From positions 124,001-188,000 of the forward strand of contig NZ_JAMYJR010000002.1 in assembly GCF_024137025.1 (NCBI RefSeq): a stretch of 64,000 nucleotides of DNA. The letters are read 5' to 3'. A program made the position numbers and the translations under genes. The stretch comes from Paractinoplanes aksuensis. GTDB taxonomy: Bacteria; Actinomycetota; Actinomycetes; Mycobacteriales; Micromonosporaceae. The notes under the pieces were generated by a model, which made no database searches, was not told the origin of the DNA, and worked only from the letters and a program-made list of their open reading frames with translations. Of the stretch, positions 41,680 through 49,609 are shown piece after piece; position 1 is the first letter of the stretch; each line of letters begins with the position of its first letter.

Positions 41680-42695
41680 CCGGCGTCGCCGTACAACTCA
41701 ACGGGCTGCGCCGGACGTTCGGCACCGTGCACGCCCTCGACAACCTGGACCTCGCGATCGAGCCGGGCGAGTTCGTCGCGCTGCTCGGGCCATCCGGGTG
41801 CGGCAAGACGACGGCGCTGCGGGTGCTGGCCGGGCTCGAGGATGCCGACAGCGGGCAGGTGCTCGTAGGCGGCCAGGACGTGACCGCCCTGCCGGCGAAC
41901 CGGCGCGACATGGGCATGGTCTTCCAGGCGTACAGCTTGTTCCCGCATCTGACCGCCCTGGCCAACGTGACGTTCGGTTTGTCGCTGCGCGGCCGGTCCA
42001 AGTCGCTCAACCGCGCAAAAGAGATGCTCGAACTTGTCGGTATCGCTCAGTTCGCCGAACGTTATCCACATCAGCTGAGCGGCGGACAGCAGCAGCGGGT
42101 CGCACTGGCCCGCGCCCTGGCCATCGAACCGAGCGTGCTGCTGCTGGACGAGCCACTGTCGGCCCTCGACGCCAAGGTGCGCGTGCAGCTGCGCGACGAG
42201 ATCCGCCGCATCCAGACCGAGGTCGGCACGACGACGCTGTTCGTCACGCACGACCAGGAGGAGGCGCTCGCGGTGGCCGACCGGGTCGGGGTCATGCGGG
42301 CCGGGAAGCTCGAGCAGCTGGCCGCCCCGGCCGACATCTACCTGACGCCGGCCACGCCGTTCGTGGCCGAGTTCGTCGGGTTGAGCAACCGCCTGCCCGG
42401 CCGAGTAGTAGGGCAAGAGGTAGAAGTACTGGGTACGCGGCTGCCGCTGCTCGCACCGGCCACGTCGACCACGGTCACGGCCCTCGTACGCCCGGAGTCC
42501 GTGCAGGTCACGCCGGAGACGGACGGCAACGGCAAGGTGCTGACGACCAGCTTCCTGGGCCCGATCAGCAAGGTCACCATCACGGTCGGCGAGGTGCTGG
42601 TGGTGGCCCAGGTCGCCACCGACCGGCTGGCATCCCTGGCCCCCGGCACGGCCGTCCGCGTGACCCTGCAACCTGTACCCGTCGCCATCGCTTGA
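41676..42695 (+). CDS. ABC transporter ATP-binding protein
   Basis: A 339-residue importer ATPase. Walker A is GPSGCGKTT (residues 38-46), the Q-loop lies in GMVFQAYSLF, the signature is LSGGQQQ (134-140) and Walker B is LLLDEPLSALD with D158 and E159, followed by the switch histidine in FVTHDQEEAL. About 100 C-terminal residues form a TOBE-like domain, typical of PotA/FbpC-type ATPases. It energises the two upstream permeases. It starts at ATG 41676 with AAGGAG eight bases upstream. Confidence 0.95.
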   Translation: MTGVAVQLNGLRRTFGTVHALDNLDLAIEPGEFVALLGPSGCGKTTALRVLAGLEDADSGQVLVGGQDVTALPANRRDMGMVFQAYSLFPHLTALANVTFGLSLRGRSKSLNRAKEMLELVGIAQFAERYPHQLSGGQQQRVALARALAIEPSVLLLDEPLSALDAKVRVQLRDEIRRIQTEVGTTTLFVTHDQEEALAVADRVGVMRAGKLEQLAAPADIYLTPATPFVAEFVGLSNRLPGRVVGQEVEVLGTRLPLLAPATSTTVTALVRPESVQVTPETDGNGKVLTTSFLGPISKVTITVGEVLVVAQVATDRLASLAPGTAVRVTLQPVPVAIA

Positions 42696-42846
42696 AGCCC
42701 AGCGCCGCCGCTTGAGCCCGGCACAGCCGTTGAGCCCGGCACCACCGCTTGAAGCCCAGCGCCGCCACTTGGTGCCTGGCGCCGCGACTTGGAGCCCGGC
42801 GCCAGGCACGTGGAGCCCGGGGCCACCGCTTTACTCCCGGCCCACG
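42689..42846. repeat. Degenerate 20-bp tandem repeat array after the ABC operon
   Basis: About eight units of 18-21 bp with the consensus CGCTTGGAGCCCGGCGCCAC start inside the ATPase stop codon and run to about 42846. Units 1 and 4 are identical over 20 bases; others differ by a few bases. Each unit contains its own short GGCGCC- or GCCCGGC-like palindromic core. It is noncoding and might act as a transcription end or be slippage debris. Confidence 0.8.
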
Positions 42847-42956
42847 TCATGACGCAGGCCGGCGTCGTGGCGTCGGACGGGCTCGCGCGGGGCAATTGCG
42901 GGCAAGTTTCACGTTTTCCTGCGACACGCCCGGGACGGTTCGTACGGTCTGTACCC

Positions 42957-43766
42957 GTGCCGAAGAGACTCCCTGCCGCCGCCCTGTCCGCCCTGCTGAC
43001 CGCGCTGTTCCTGGTCCCCACCCAGGCCGCGTCGGCCCGACCCGCAGGCCGGGCAGCGGCGGTGTGGCACGTGGTCCGCCCCGACGAGACGCTGAGCTAC
43101 ATCGGCGCCCGCTACGGCATCAGCGCCCGCAACCTGGCCGCCTGGAACCAGCTCCCCCTGAACAACCCGATCCAGCCCGACGCCGTCCTACGCCTGAACG
43201 AGCCGCCCACGTTGCTACCCCCGTTCCAGTCCAAGATCCTCCCGGTGACCGCGGGCGAGGTGAACTGGAAGCCAGGATGCCCGGTCATCCCCGGCAACCT
43301 GCGCAAACTCTGGGTGTCCTACATAGACTTCAACGGCACCTACCACGTGGGCAGCGTGGTCGTCCGCTACGACGTGGCAAGACGAGCCCAGCAGATCTTC
43401 CGCATCCTCTACAACTGGCGCTTCCGCATCATGGCAATGGCCCCCATGCGTGTAAACATGCCCCAACAACGCAACATGGCCGTGGTGACCGCCGGCTACG
43501 TGTGCCGCCCAGTAGGCGGAACCAAAACCTGGTCCGAACATGCCACCGGCACAGCCATAGACATCAACCCGTTCCAAAACCCGATGCTGCGCGGCAGTTC
43601 CCTCTCCCCAGCCAACAGCGCCTTCTACCTGAACCGCAGCCAGTACCTGATCGGCATGATCCACCGAGAGGGCGCCGCCCGAGCCTTCCTCTGGAACGGC
43701 TTCCACTGGGGCGGCCGCTGGACCAGCCTGAAGGACTACATGCACTTCAGCCTGACCAACCGCTGA
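42957..43766 (+). CDS. Secreted LysM - M15 D-Ala-D-Ala carboxypeptidase-like peptidase
   Basis: A 269-residue exported protein from GTG 42957. A signal peptide (KRLPAAALSALLTALFLVP) ends near AASA at residue 25-28. A LysM domain (WHVVRPDETLSYIGARYGIS through AWNQLP, about 35-75) binds peptidoglycan. The C-terminal M15 domain has the zinc motif SEHATGTAIDINPF (H and D ligands), and the final zinc histidine with its catalytic partner is in LKDYMHFSL. It should trim the D-Ala-D-Ala ends of peptidoglycan stems. It stands alone after the repeat array. Confidence 0.92.
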   Translation: MPKRLPAAALSALLTALFLVPTQAASARPAGRAAAVWHVVRPDETLSYIGARYGISARNLAAWNQLPLNNPIQPDAVLRLNEPPTLLPPFQSKILPVTAGEVNWKPGCPVIPGNLRKLWVSYIDFNGTYHVGSVVVRYDVARRAQQIFRILYNWRFRIMAMAPMRVNMPQQRNMAVVTAGYVCRPVGGTKTWSEHATGTAIDINPFQNPMLRGSSLSPANSAFYLNRSQYLIGMIHREGAARAFLWNGFHWGGRWTSLKDYMHFSLTNR

Positions 43767-43853
43767 GGGGACCCGGGCAGCGCTCTTGCTTCATCGCTCA
43801 GCCTGCAGTGGGGCCGGCTTCCGTCGGAGCTTCCGGGTCGGCAGGATGTACGG

Positions 43854-44906
43854 ATGCCGTTGTTCGAAATGACTACTGATCAGTTGGTCGAGGTTCCGTC
43901 GACCACGTTCGCTGCCGAGCAGATCCTCGAGCGCGCTGATCTCCAACGGCTGCTCCGGGCGAAGCTCGACATGATCGTTGATGACGTTTTGGTCGTTTCC
44001 GAGGAGTTCGGGGCCTTCGCCGACGCCCGTCGCCGTGTCGACCTGCTCGGGGTGGACCGCACGGGACACATCGTGGTCATCGAGTTGAAGCGCACCACCG
44101 ACGGCGGCCACCTCGAACTGCAAGCGTTGCGGTACGCCGCGATGGTCTCGGTCATGACCTTCGACGACTTGGTCGAACATTACGAGCTGTTCCTGGCGAG
44201 GGTGGAGCCTGACGCGGTCGAAGACGCGCGCATCCGCCTGGCCGAGTTCCTCGAGGACGTCGGCGGTGAGGAAGCGATCCTGAGCCGGGAGGTTCGGGTC
44301 GTGCTCGTCGCGGCCGGCTTCGATCGGGAAATCACCACGACAGTGCTATGGCTCGACGACGTCTACGGACTCGACGTGCGATGCGTTCGGCTGACCCCGT
44401 ACAAGGTCGACGGCCGGCTCTTGCTCGATGTTCAACAGGTCATCCCCCTGCCGGAGGCGAGTCAACTCACCGTCCAGCTGCGGCGCCGCCAGACCCAAGC
44501 ACGAGCAGCTGGTTCCGACAACCGGGACTGGACTCCGTACGAGATCATCACACCGGCCGGACGCAGCGAGCCTCTACGCAAACGCCGAGCGGTGCTGGCC
44601 ATGGTCACTGCCCTGCACCAAGCAGGCGTGCCGGCCGCAGACCTGGCTACAGCAATTCCACGGTCCCGGTTCTTGCCCGTCAACGGGACACTGACCGGCG
44701 AGGCACTGGCGGAAGCCTTCATGAGCGCCTACCCCGGATCCCGCAAACGGCTCGGTCGATGGTTCATCGACGCGCCCCTGCACGACAACGACAAGACGTG
44801 GGTGGTGTCGAAGATGTGGGGCACCAACACCGAACCCGTACTCGAACGGCTCTTGACCCTGGCCCCAGCGGACGGCTACGGCTACGAACCCGTATCCGAC
44901 AACTGA
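43854..44906 (+). CDS. PD-(D/E)XK nuclease-fold protein (NucS/DUF91-like)
   Basis: A 350-residue protein. The N-terminal half holds a restriction-endonuclease core: RRRVDLLGVDRTGHIVVIELKRTTDGGHLELQAL, where the D, then E-x-K, are the metal ligands of the NucS/DUF91 type. The N-terminal segment (LVEVPSTTFAAEQILERADLQRLL) resembles the start of stand-alone DUF91 proteins. The C-terminal 100 residues (TGEALAEAFMSAYPGSRKRLGRW) form a separate helical domain resembling known accessory domains in such proteins. It may cut DNA in repair or defence; no partner gene is adjacent. Confidence 0.85.
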   Translation: MPLFEMTTDQLVEVPSTTFAAEQILERADLQRLLRAKLDMIVDDVLVVSEEFGAFADARRRVDLLGVDRTGHIVVIELKRTTDGGHLELQALRYAAMVSVMTFDDLVEHYELFLARVEPDAVEDARIRLAEFLEDVGGEEAILSREVRVVLVAAGFDREITTTVLWLDDVYGLDVRCVRLTPYKVDGRLLLDVQQVIPLPEASQLTVQLRRRQTQARAAGSDNRDWTPYEIITPAGRSEPLRKRRAVLAMVTALHQAGVPAADLATAIPRSRFLPVNGTLTGEALAEAFMSAYPGSRKRLGRWFIDAPLHDNDKTWVVSKMWGTNTEPVLERLLTLAPADGYGYEPVSDN

Positions 44907-45019
44907 CTCGGGCCACGCCGCACACGTGTCGACGTCATGAGCACCGGCTACGCAGGGGCGGGGCGGACGTCACCGAGCGGTTCCGGGTACGTTAGGGAGC
45001 GAGATCAGGTCTGAGCGGG

Positions 45020-45622
45020 TCAGCGTTGGGCTTCCCAGCGGGCTGTGAACGAGGTGGATTGGGATTGGGCGGCGTCGTTGCTCTGGACTATCCACTCCAG
45101 TTTCCAGGTTCGGGTTGTATTGGTGGTGGCTGACCAGTTTCCTACGCCGGTGGCCCAGGTGTTGTGGGCGCCGATGAAGGCGTCCAAGGTCTGCGACGCT
45201 GCTCGCATGCCGCTGGTGTTGTAGAGGGTGCTGGTGGGGTTGAAGTCGCTGCAGTCGGTGTTGCTTCCGGTGCCGATCTGGAGGCGGAAGACCATGTACG
45301 AGCCCAGCGTTCCGGTCACCGACGGGACATACATCTGGACGGTTGCGGGAAGCGTTCCTGTGTATGTCGTGATGACGCAGGCGATGGCTGTGCTCCCGGG
45401 AATCGCATTCGGCACCGTGAACAACTGGCCACCCAAGGGCACAGTTCCGGAAAGTACGACCGTGCCGCTGGACACGGTGTTGCCGGTGTTCGACGTCGTG
45501 TCGGTGAAGCGGGCGTTCGCCGGGTACAGGTGAGCCGCCGCTGCTGCAAGCGCCGTAGCGGCGGCGTACCAGCGCAGGCGTCGCCAGAGGCGGTGCTGCG
45601 GCCGGCGGGAATGTCTGCCCAC
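45020..45622 (-). CDS. SipW-dependent TasA/camelysin-like secreted protein (A)
   Basis: A 200-residue protein from GTG 45622, nine bases after AGGAGG. A basic N-terminus (GRHSRRPQHRLWRRLRW) precedes a hydrophobic stretch and the diagnostic mature start ANARFTDTTSNTGNTVSSGTV, matching the TasA/CalY family whose signal peptides are cut by SipW. The rest is a beta-sandwich with CVITTYTGTLPATVQMYVP and a C-terminal FTARWEAQR strand. Other candidate start codons lie upstream. It follows a paired TasA-like gene on the same strand, separated by a perfect hairpin at 45679-45714. Confidence 0.85.
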   Translation of the reverse strand: MGRHSRRPQHRLWRRLRWYAAATALAAAAAHLYPANARFTDTTSNTGNTVSSGTVVLSGTVPLGGQLFTVPNAIPGSTAIACVITTYTGTLPATVQMYVPSVTGTLGSYMVFRLQIGTGSNTDCSDFNPTSTLYNTSGMRAASQTLDAFIGAHNTWATGVGNWSATTNTTRTWKLEWIVQSNDAAQSQSTSFTARWEAQR

Positions 45623-45678
45623 GGCTCCCGGCCTCCTCCCTGCTCTGTTCGGCAGGCAGGCGGGATGCGCTGAACGCC

Positions 45679-45714
45679 AATCGGCTCCGGCGACGTGAGT
45701 CACCGGAGCCGATT
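45679..45714. terminator. 12-bp-stem hairpin between the two TasA-like genes
   Basis: AATCGGCTCCGG and CCGGAGCCGATT are perfect 12-bp arms separated by a 12-base loop. It begins 14 bases after the stop of gene B (45728) and ends 57 bases before the start of gene A (45622). There is no T-tract, so it could end or weaken transcription, leaving gene A expressed less than gene B. Confidence 0.65.
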
Positions 45715-45727
45715 AGCTAGTCGTCGA

Positions 45728-46456
45728 TTACTGCTGCGCCTCCCAGGTGACGCCGAACTTGATGCCGTCACCCTGAGCGGCGTTGGGCGCCGAGCTCAGG
45801 AACGTGTAGGTGAACCGGTAGGAACGCCACTTGCCCGGCGGAATGTTGGCCACGCTGATTCCGTTGCCCCAGGCGTTGTTGGAGTCGAGCAGAGACTTCA
45901 AGTTGGTGCCCGCCGCTACCGGCCCCGCCGCCGCTACGCCCACCTTGTCGGTGTAGCCGGCGCCCAAACAGGTGCTACCGGGATCGGTGCCCTGCTCGGG
46001 ACCCTCCTCGACATACAGCGTGCTGTTGTCGTCCATCGCCGGGTACGCGCCGACCGTGGTGACCCAGGGCACGTAGCTGCCGCCGGCGCCCTCGCGCTCC
46101 TGCGCCACGGCGGTCGGCAGGTACATCTTGGTCGTGGTGGGCGTCATCGTTCCGACGTTCGAGATGCTGATGCAGACCGGGGTGGAGACAAAGCCCGGGG
46201 CGACCGCCGTGTTCACCGCCGGGTCGAACATCGCGGTGGCGTTCAGGCGGTTGTCGGTGATGTCGAGTGTGCCGGCGCCGATGGTGTTGCCGTTGTTGGT
46301 GGTGGTGTCGGTGAAGGCTGCGTGCGAGGACGACCACACGATGCCGGCGCAGGCGACCAGGCCCGCGGCCGTGGCTACTCCGCGGCCCAGGCGGCGCTTC
46401 GTGCCGGCCGTGGACACTGCCTTGTTGATGATCCCCCGCATGTGTTTCCCCTTCAT
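45728..46456 (-). CDS. SipW-dependent TasA/camelysin-like secreted protein (B)
   Basis: A 242-residue protein. A long basic N-terminus (MKGKHMRGIINKAVSTAGTKRR) precedes LGRGVATAAGLVACAGIVW and the mature start HAAFTDTTTNNGNTIGAGT, the TasA/CalY signature. A cysteine pair (CISISNVGT, STCLGAG) and PAMDDNSTLYVEE suggest a folded, disulfide-stabilised beta-rich domain; the end is FGVTWEAQQ. Its ATG overlaps the signal-peptidase stop by ATGA, so protease and substrate are translated together. It may form surface fibres or a matrix, as TasA does in Bacillus. Confidence 0.88.
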   Translation of the reverse strand: MKGKHMRGIINKAVSTAGTKRRLGRGVATAAGLVACAGIVWSSSHAAFTDTTTNNGNTIGAGTLDITDNRLNATAMFDPAVNTAVAPGFVSTPVCISISNVGTMTPTTTKMYLPTAVAQEREGAGGSYVPWVTTVGAYPAMDDNSTLYVEEGPEQGTDPGSTCLGAGYTDKVGVAAAGPVAAGTNLKSLLDSNNAWGNGISVANIPPGKWRSYRFTYTFLSSAPNAAQGDGIKFGVTWEAQQ

Positions 46457-47274
46457 CGTTCCCCCGTGGAAACCGCTGCGGCGGCTTCACAGGTCCAGTT
46501 CGGCGGAACGGTTGAAGGGTTCGAGTAGCGGAGCAGTGCACTTGAGTTGCTAACAAGTTCGCTGGTCGGGAGGCGGCTGAATCGGTACCAATCGGCGTCG
46601 ACGGGGCTGTTCAGGATGCGGGCCGGGTCGGTCGGGGCCGCGTGCCGGACGCGGTAGACGTCGGCGTCCACGGGGCGGTTCAACACCTTCGCGGGATCCG
46701 TAAGTGGAATCGGTTTGTCGCCCGAATCGCCGGGCGTGGGGCGCCAGAGCAGAAGAGCCATCAAGAGGACGCCGGCCGCGCCCACGGGCAGATAGTGCCC
46801 CTGCCGGATCCACAGATAGGGCAGCCCGATCCACGGAATGCGCATGCGGGGAACGCCGACCAGGTTCGCCATCGGGACCGGGGTCGTGTCGGCCGTCTGG
46901 TTGGCGTCGCCCTTGGTGATCATCCGGCCTGCGTCGTCGAGGCGGAGCACGCGGTGCATGAGGAGTTCGTCAGGGCGGGCGGGGTCGTTGACCAGCACCA
47001 CCGTGCCGGGCGCGATCTTGTCGGGGGGTGGGGCGGCCGAGACCACGTCGCCCGGATGGATCTTGGGCATCATCGAGCCGGAGACCACGACAGTGGATTT
47101 CCACCCCACCAGAACCGGTGCTACCGACACCGCCAGCAGGCCCAGGACGCAGACGATGAACGCGTCGCGGAAGTCGAGCACGAGCCAGCGGGCCCGCGAC
47201 CGGGCGCGGTGCGTCAGCGGCCGGTCGTCGGCGGGTTGTGAATGCTTGCCCACGGCGCCCTCCACGTGTCCCAT
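46453..47274 (-). CDS. SipW-type signal peptidase I (S26B)
   Basis: A 273-residue signal peptidase. A membrane helix (AFIVCVLGLLAVSVAPVLVG) precedes the nucleophile S67 in SGSMMP; the general base is H107 in LMHRVL, and KGDAN supplies D123. The Ser-His pair, rather than Ser-Lys, marks the archaeal/ER (S26B) type to which SipW belongs. A second helix follows at about 155-180. The C-terminal tail holds two copies of a 16-residue repeat, PAKVLNRPVDADVYR and PARILNSPVDADWYR. The gene is followed by its probable substrate with an ATGA overlap and is divergent from more TasA-like genes. Confidence 0.92.
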   Translation of the reverse strand: MGHVEGAVGKHSQPADDRPLTHRARSRARWLVLDFRDAFIVCVLGLLAVSVAPVLVGWKSTVVVSGSMMPKIHPGDVVSAAPPPDKIAPGTVVLVNDPARPDELLMHRVLRLDDAGRMITKGDANQTADTTPVPMANLVGVPRMRIPWIGLPYLWIRQGHYLPVGAAGVLLMALLLWRPTPGDSGDKPIPLTDPAKVLNRPVDADVYRVRHAAPTDPARILNSPVDADWYRFSRLPTSELVSNSSALLRYSNPSTVPPNWTCEAAAAVSTGER

Positions 47275-47366
47275 CGGCCTTCCGCTGAGACGACTGAGCG
47301 CGACTTCTCATCCTCGCCCTCGGCGGAACCGATTAGGCGGCGGTCACCGATCGGGGGAGGGGAGAC

Positions 47367-48132
47367 ATGGGAGCCAGACGCTTTCCGGCCGCCCTTTCGG
47401 CCACCGTCGCGGCATCCGGAGTCCTTCTGTTCACGGCGCTGGGCGACGACGATTCCGCGCCCGAGTTGGCCCGCATGTCGTTGGCCGGCGCTGACAGCGG
47501 TTCCGCGCTTTTCACCGCGCGCCAACTCGTCCCGGGACATGCCGTCAGCAACTGCCTTCCCATTGTCAACGGCAACACCGCCGACCAGCGTGTTCGACGG
47601 GCCCCTGACCGGCCTGGCCGCGAGCGGCACCGGGATCTCCACCGGCTGGGCGCCGGCCGCGGGCGAGACCCGCACCTACCGGCTCACCGTCGAGGTCGCC
47701 GACAACAACGCATTGCAGCACACCCGCGGCAGCGGCACCCTCACCTGGGTGCGCGGCTCGGGCCCGGTGACGCCCGAGCCGCCCCTCGACGCGGACGGAC
47801 GGAGGCTGGACCAGCCGGCCGGGCAGCGTACGCAAGCACCTGGCTTTTTCGACGCGCAGTCGTCGGGCGATTCGCCGGAGCTGAACCCGGGGCGCCCCGG
47901 CGGAAGCTCGAGCGGAGCGATGCCGGCCGACAGCTGGGCCGCGATGGCCCGGAAGGTGGTTGGCATCGCCCTCGACCTGGTCGGCGCGACCGCCAAGCAC
48001 CCCGGGTACCTCGTGGCCTCCGTGGGCTTCATGTGGCTCTTCCTGTTCGCCGCGGACCGGTCTGAGAAGAAGCGCGGCCCCTACCTGCGGTTTCCCCCCG
48101 ACGACGAGGACGGCGAGCGTGCCCTGGATTAA
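47367..48132 (+). pseudogene. TasA-like protein with C-terminal membrane anchor, internally deleted and frameshifted
   Basis: The first frame from ATG 47367 gives MGARRFPAALSATVAASGVLLFTAL and then GSALFTARQLVPGHAVSNCLPIVNG. Near 47580 the homology moves to another frame: TSVFDGPLTGLAASGTGISTGWAPAAGETRTYRLTVEVADNNA. In the intact family about 35-40 residues lie between these blocks, so an internal deletion of non-triplet length caused both loss and shift. The second frame ends with HPGYLVASVGFMWLFLFAADRS, a C-terminal membrane anchor, absent in its relatives. The intact reading frames are kept open, but the product would be chimeric. Confidence 0.65.
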
Positions 48133-49027
48133 CGACCCGATCCGGCGCGCGCTGGGCGGCCGGGTGATCCTGACCTTGGTGGTGCTCGGCCTGTGGTGGC
48201 ACAGCGACCCGCCGTACGGCAGCACCTCGACCTGGCTCGGCTGGGCCCTGGCCTGGCCGGTGATCACCGCGCTGACGCTCGTCATCCCTCGCGCCGGAAC
48301 ATTCGCGCTGCTCGGCGACGGGCTGCTGCTCGGCGCGGCGGCCTGGGCCATGGGCGGCCTGCTGAGCGCGACGGGCTTCCTGATCATTCTGCACGCCGTC
48401 GCGGTCACGCTGTTCGTGTCGTACCGCACCGGCGTACGCCTCGCGTTCTGGCACGGCCTCGTCGCCATGCTGCTCATCAACGCGGTCACGCTCGGTCTGC
48501 TCGCGGACAACGGGTCGTGGACGTGGTCGGGTGCCTGGCCGTTCTTCGTGGTGCTCTGGGTCGCGGTGCTCAGTGCGGCCTGTTGCGCGGCCATGCGCAT
48601 GCCGGGAACGGTGATGCCGAATGAGCCGGCCGCGGCGGTGGCGGCGCTGGCCGAATTCGGAATGGGCGAGCTCTCGGGCCGGCGGGCGGCGGTTCTCGCG
48701 TACGGAAATGGATCCGGACTGACGGCGCTGATCGACGCCAACGGCAAAAGGCATTTCGACCGTACGGGCCCGGAAAGCGAGCCGGGGCCGCAGTCAGCCG
48801 TCCGTCGCGCCCGGGAGTCGGGCTATCTGCTATTGCGAGAGCTTGACGACCGTACGGACGAATGGTTCGCCTCGGCCCTGCCGGGCGCACGAAATGTGGT
48901 GGTCGTGCCGCTCGCCCCCGGACGCATGCTGGGTGCGCTGGTCGTCGAGGTCGGCGGCGACCGGGTCGAGCGCCGCGCGGTCGAGAACGTCACGCGGGCC
49001 GCGCAAACCGTGGGAGCGGCGCGATGA
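48119..49027 (+). CDS. Membrane protein with C-terminal GAF-like domain
   Basis: A 302-residue protein from GTG 48119, overlapping the previous gene by 14 bases. About six membrane segments fill residues 10-165 (VILTLVVLGLWWH, FALLGDGLLLGAAAWAMGGLL, FLIILHAVAVTLFVSY and others). The last 130 residues (NEPAAAVAALAEFGMGELSGRRAAVLAYGNG, then ARNVVVVPLAPGRMLGALVVEVGG) resemble a GAF sensor domain. No kinase or output domain follows, so it is probably a sensor or an assembly component of the fibre cluster. The stop overlaps the next TasA-like gene by ATGA. Confidence 0.78.
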   Translation: MPWINDPIRRALGGRVILTLVVLGLWWHSDPPYGSTSTWLGWALAWPVITALTLVIPRAGTFALLGDGLLLGAAAWAMGGLLSATGFLIILHAVAVTLFVSYRTGVRLAFWHGLVAMLLINAVTLGLLADNGSWTWSGAWPFFVVLWVAVLSAACCAAMRMPGTVMPNEPAAAVAALAEFGMGELSGRRAAVLAYGNGSGLTALIDANGKRHFDRTGPESEPGPQSAVRRARESGYLLLRELDDRTDEWFASALPGARNVVVVPLAPGRMLGALVVEVGGDRVERRAVENVTRAAQTVGAAR

Positions 49028-49569
49028 GGCGCAAGATCGTGGCCGCCGCCGGGCTGGTGATGAGCGCCGGAATGGTGTGGCAGGCCAGTTATGCGACGTT
49101 CGACGACAGCATCACCAATCCGGGCAACAGTTGGGAAACCGGTGCGGTGACACTGACCGACAATGCGAATGGCGCGGCGCTGTTCGCCGGCTACGGCACG
49201 AATTTGCCGCCGGGGACCGCGCCGTCGAGATGCATCGAGGTCACGTACGGGGGTGATGTGACGGCCGACGTCCGGCTCTATCTGGCCCGGCTCGACGACT
49301 ACGGCCAGGAATTGGACACGTTGCTGACGATGAAAGTCGAGCTGGGGTCGGGCTCGTCGTGCGCGTCACCCGGCACGTGGACACCGATTTTCAACACCAC
49401 TCTGCGGGCCATGCCGGGCGATTGGGCATCCGGTCTGGGGCTGTGGGCACCCGATGGTTCGGCGAAAGAGACGCATCCTTATCGGTTCACGCCGGCCATT
49501 GCGGCCGACAATGCCGTGCAGGGCGACCGGGTCTCGGCCGACTTCGTGTGGGAGGCCCGCAGCCGCTGA
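49024..49569 (+). CDS. SipW-dependent TasA-like secreted protein (C)
   Basis: A 181-residue protein. The signal segment RRKIVAAAGLVMSAGMVWQASYA is followed by TFDDSITNPGNSWETGAVTL, the TasA/CalY start. A central CIEVTYGGDVTADVRLYLARLDDYGQELD is typical, and the end VSADFVWEARSR matches the FTWEAQ-like last strand of other copies. ATG 49024 overlaps the membrane-protein stop. It is intact and probably a substrate of the SipW-type peptidase. Confidence 0.88.
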   Translation: MRRKIVAAAGLVMSAGMVWQASYATFDDSITNPGNSWETGAVTLTDNANGAALFAGYGTNLPPGTAPSRCIEVTYGGDVTADVRLYLARLDDYGQELDTLLTMKVELGSGSSCASPGTWTPIFNTTLRAMPGDWASGLGLWAPDGSAKETHPYRFTPAIAADNAVQGDRVSADFVWEARSR

Positions 49570-49609
49570 GGCCGCTCAGTTTCATGCTGGTTGCGCCGAA
49601 GTGAGAACT

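Noticed and set aside
42689-42846. CRISPR array
   Set aside because: Repeats are contiguous and degenerate, without spacers, and no cas genes are nearby.
47280-47328. TTCCGC...GCGGAA inverted repeat between the divergent fibre operons
   Set aside because: The arms are six bases with a loop of nearly 40, expected by chance in such GC-rich DNA.
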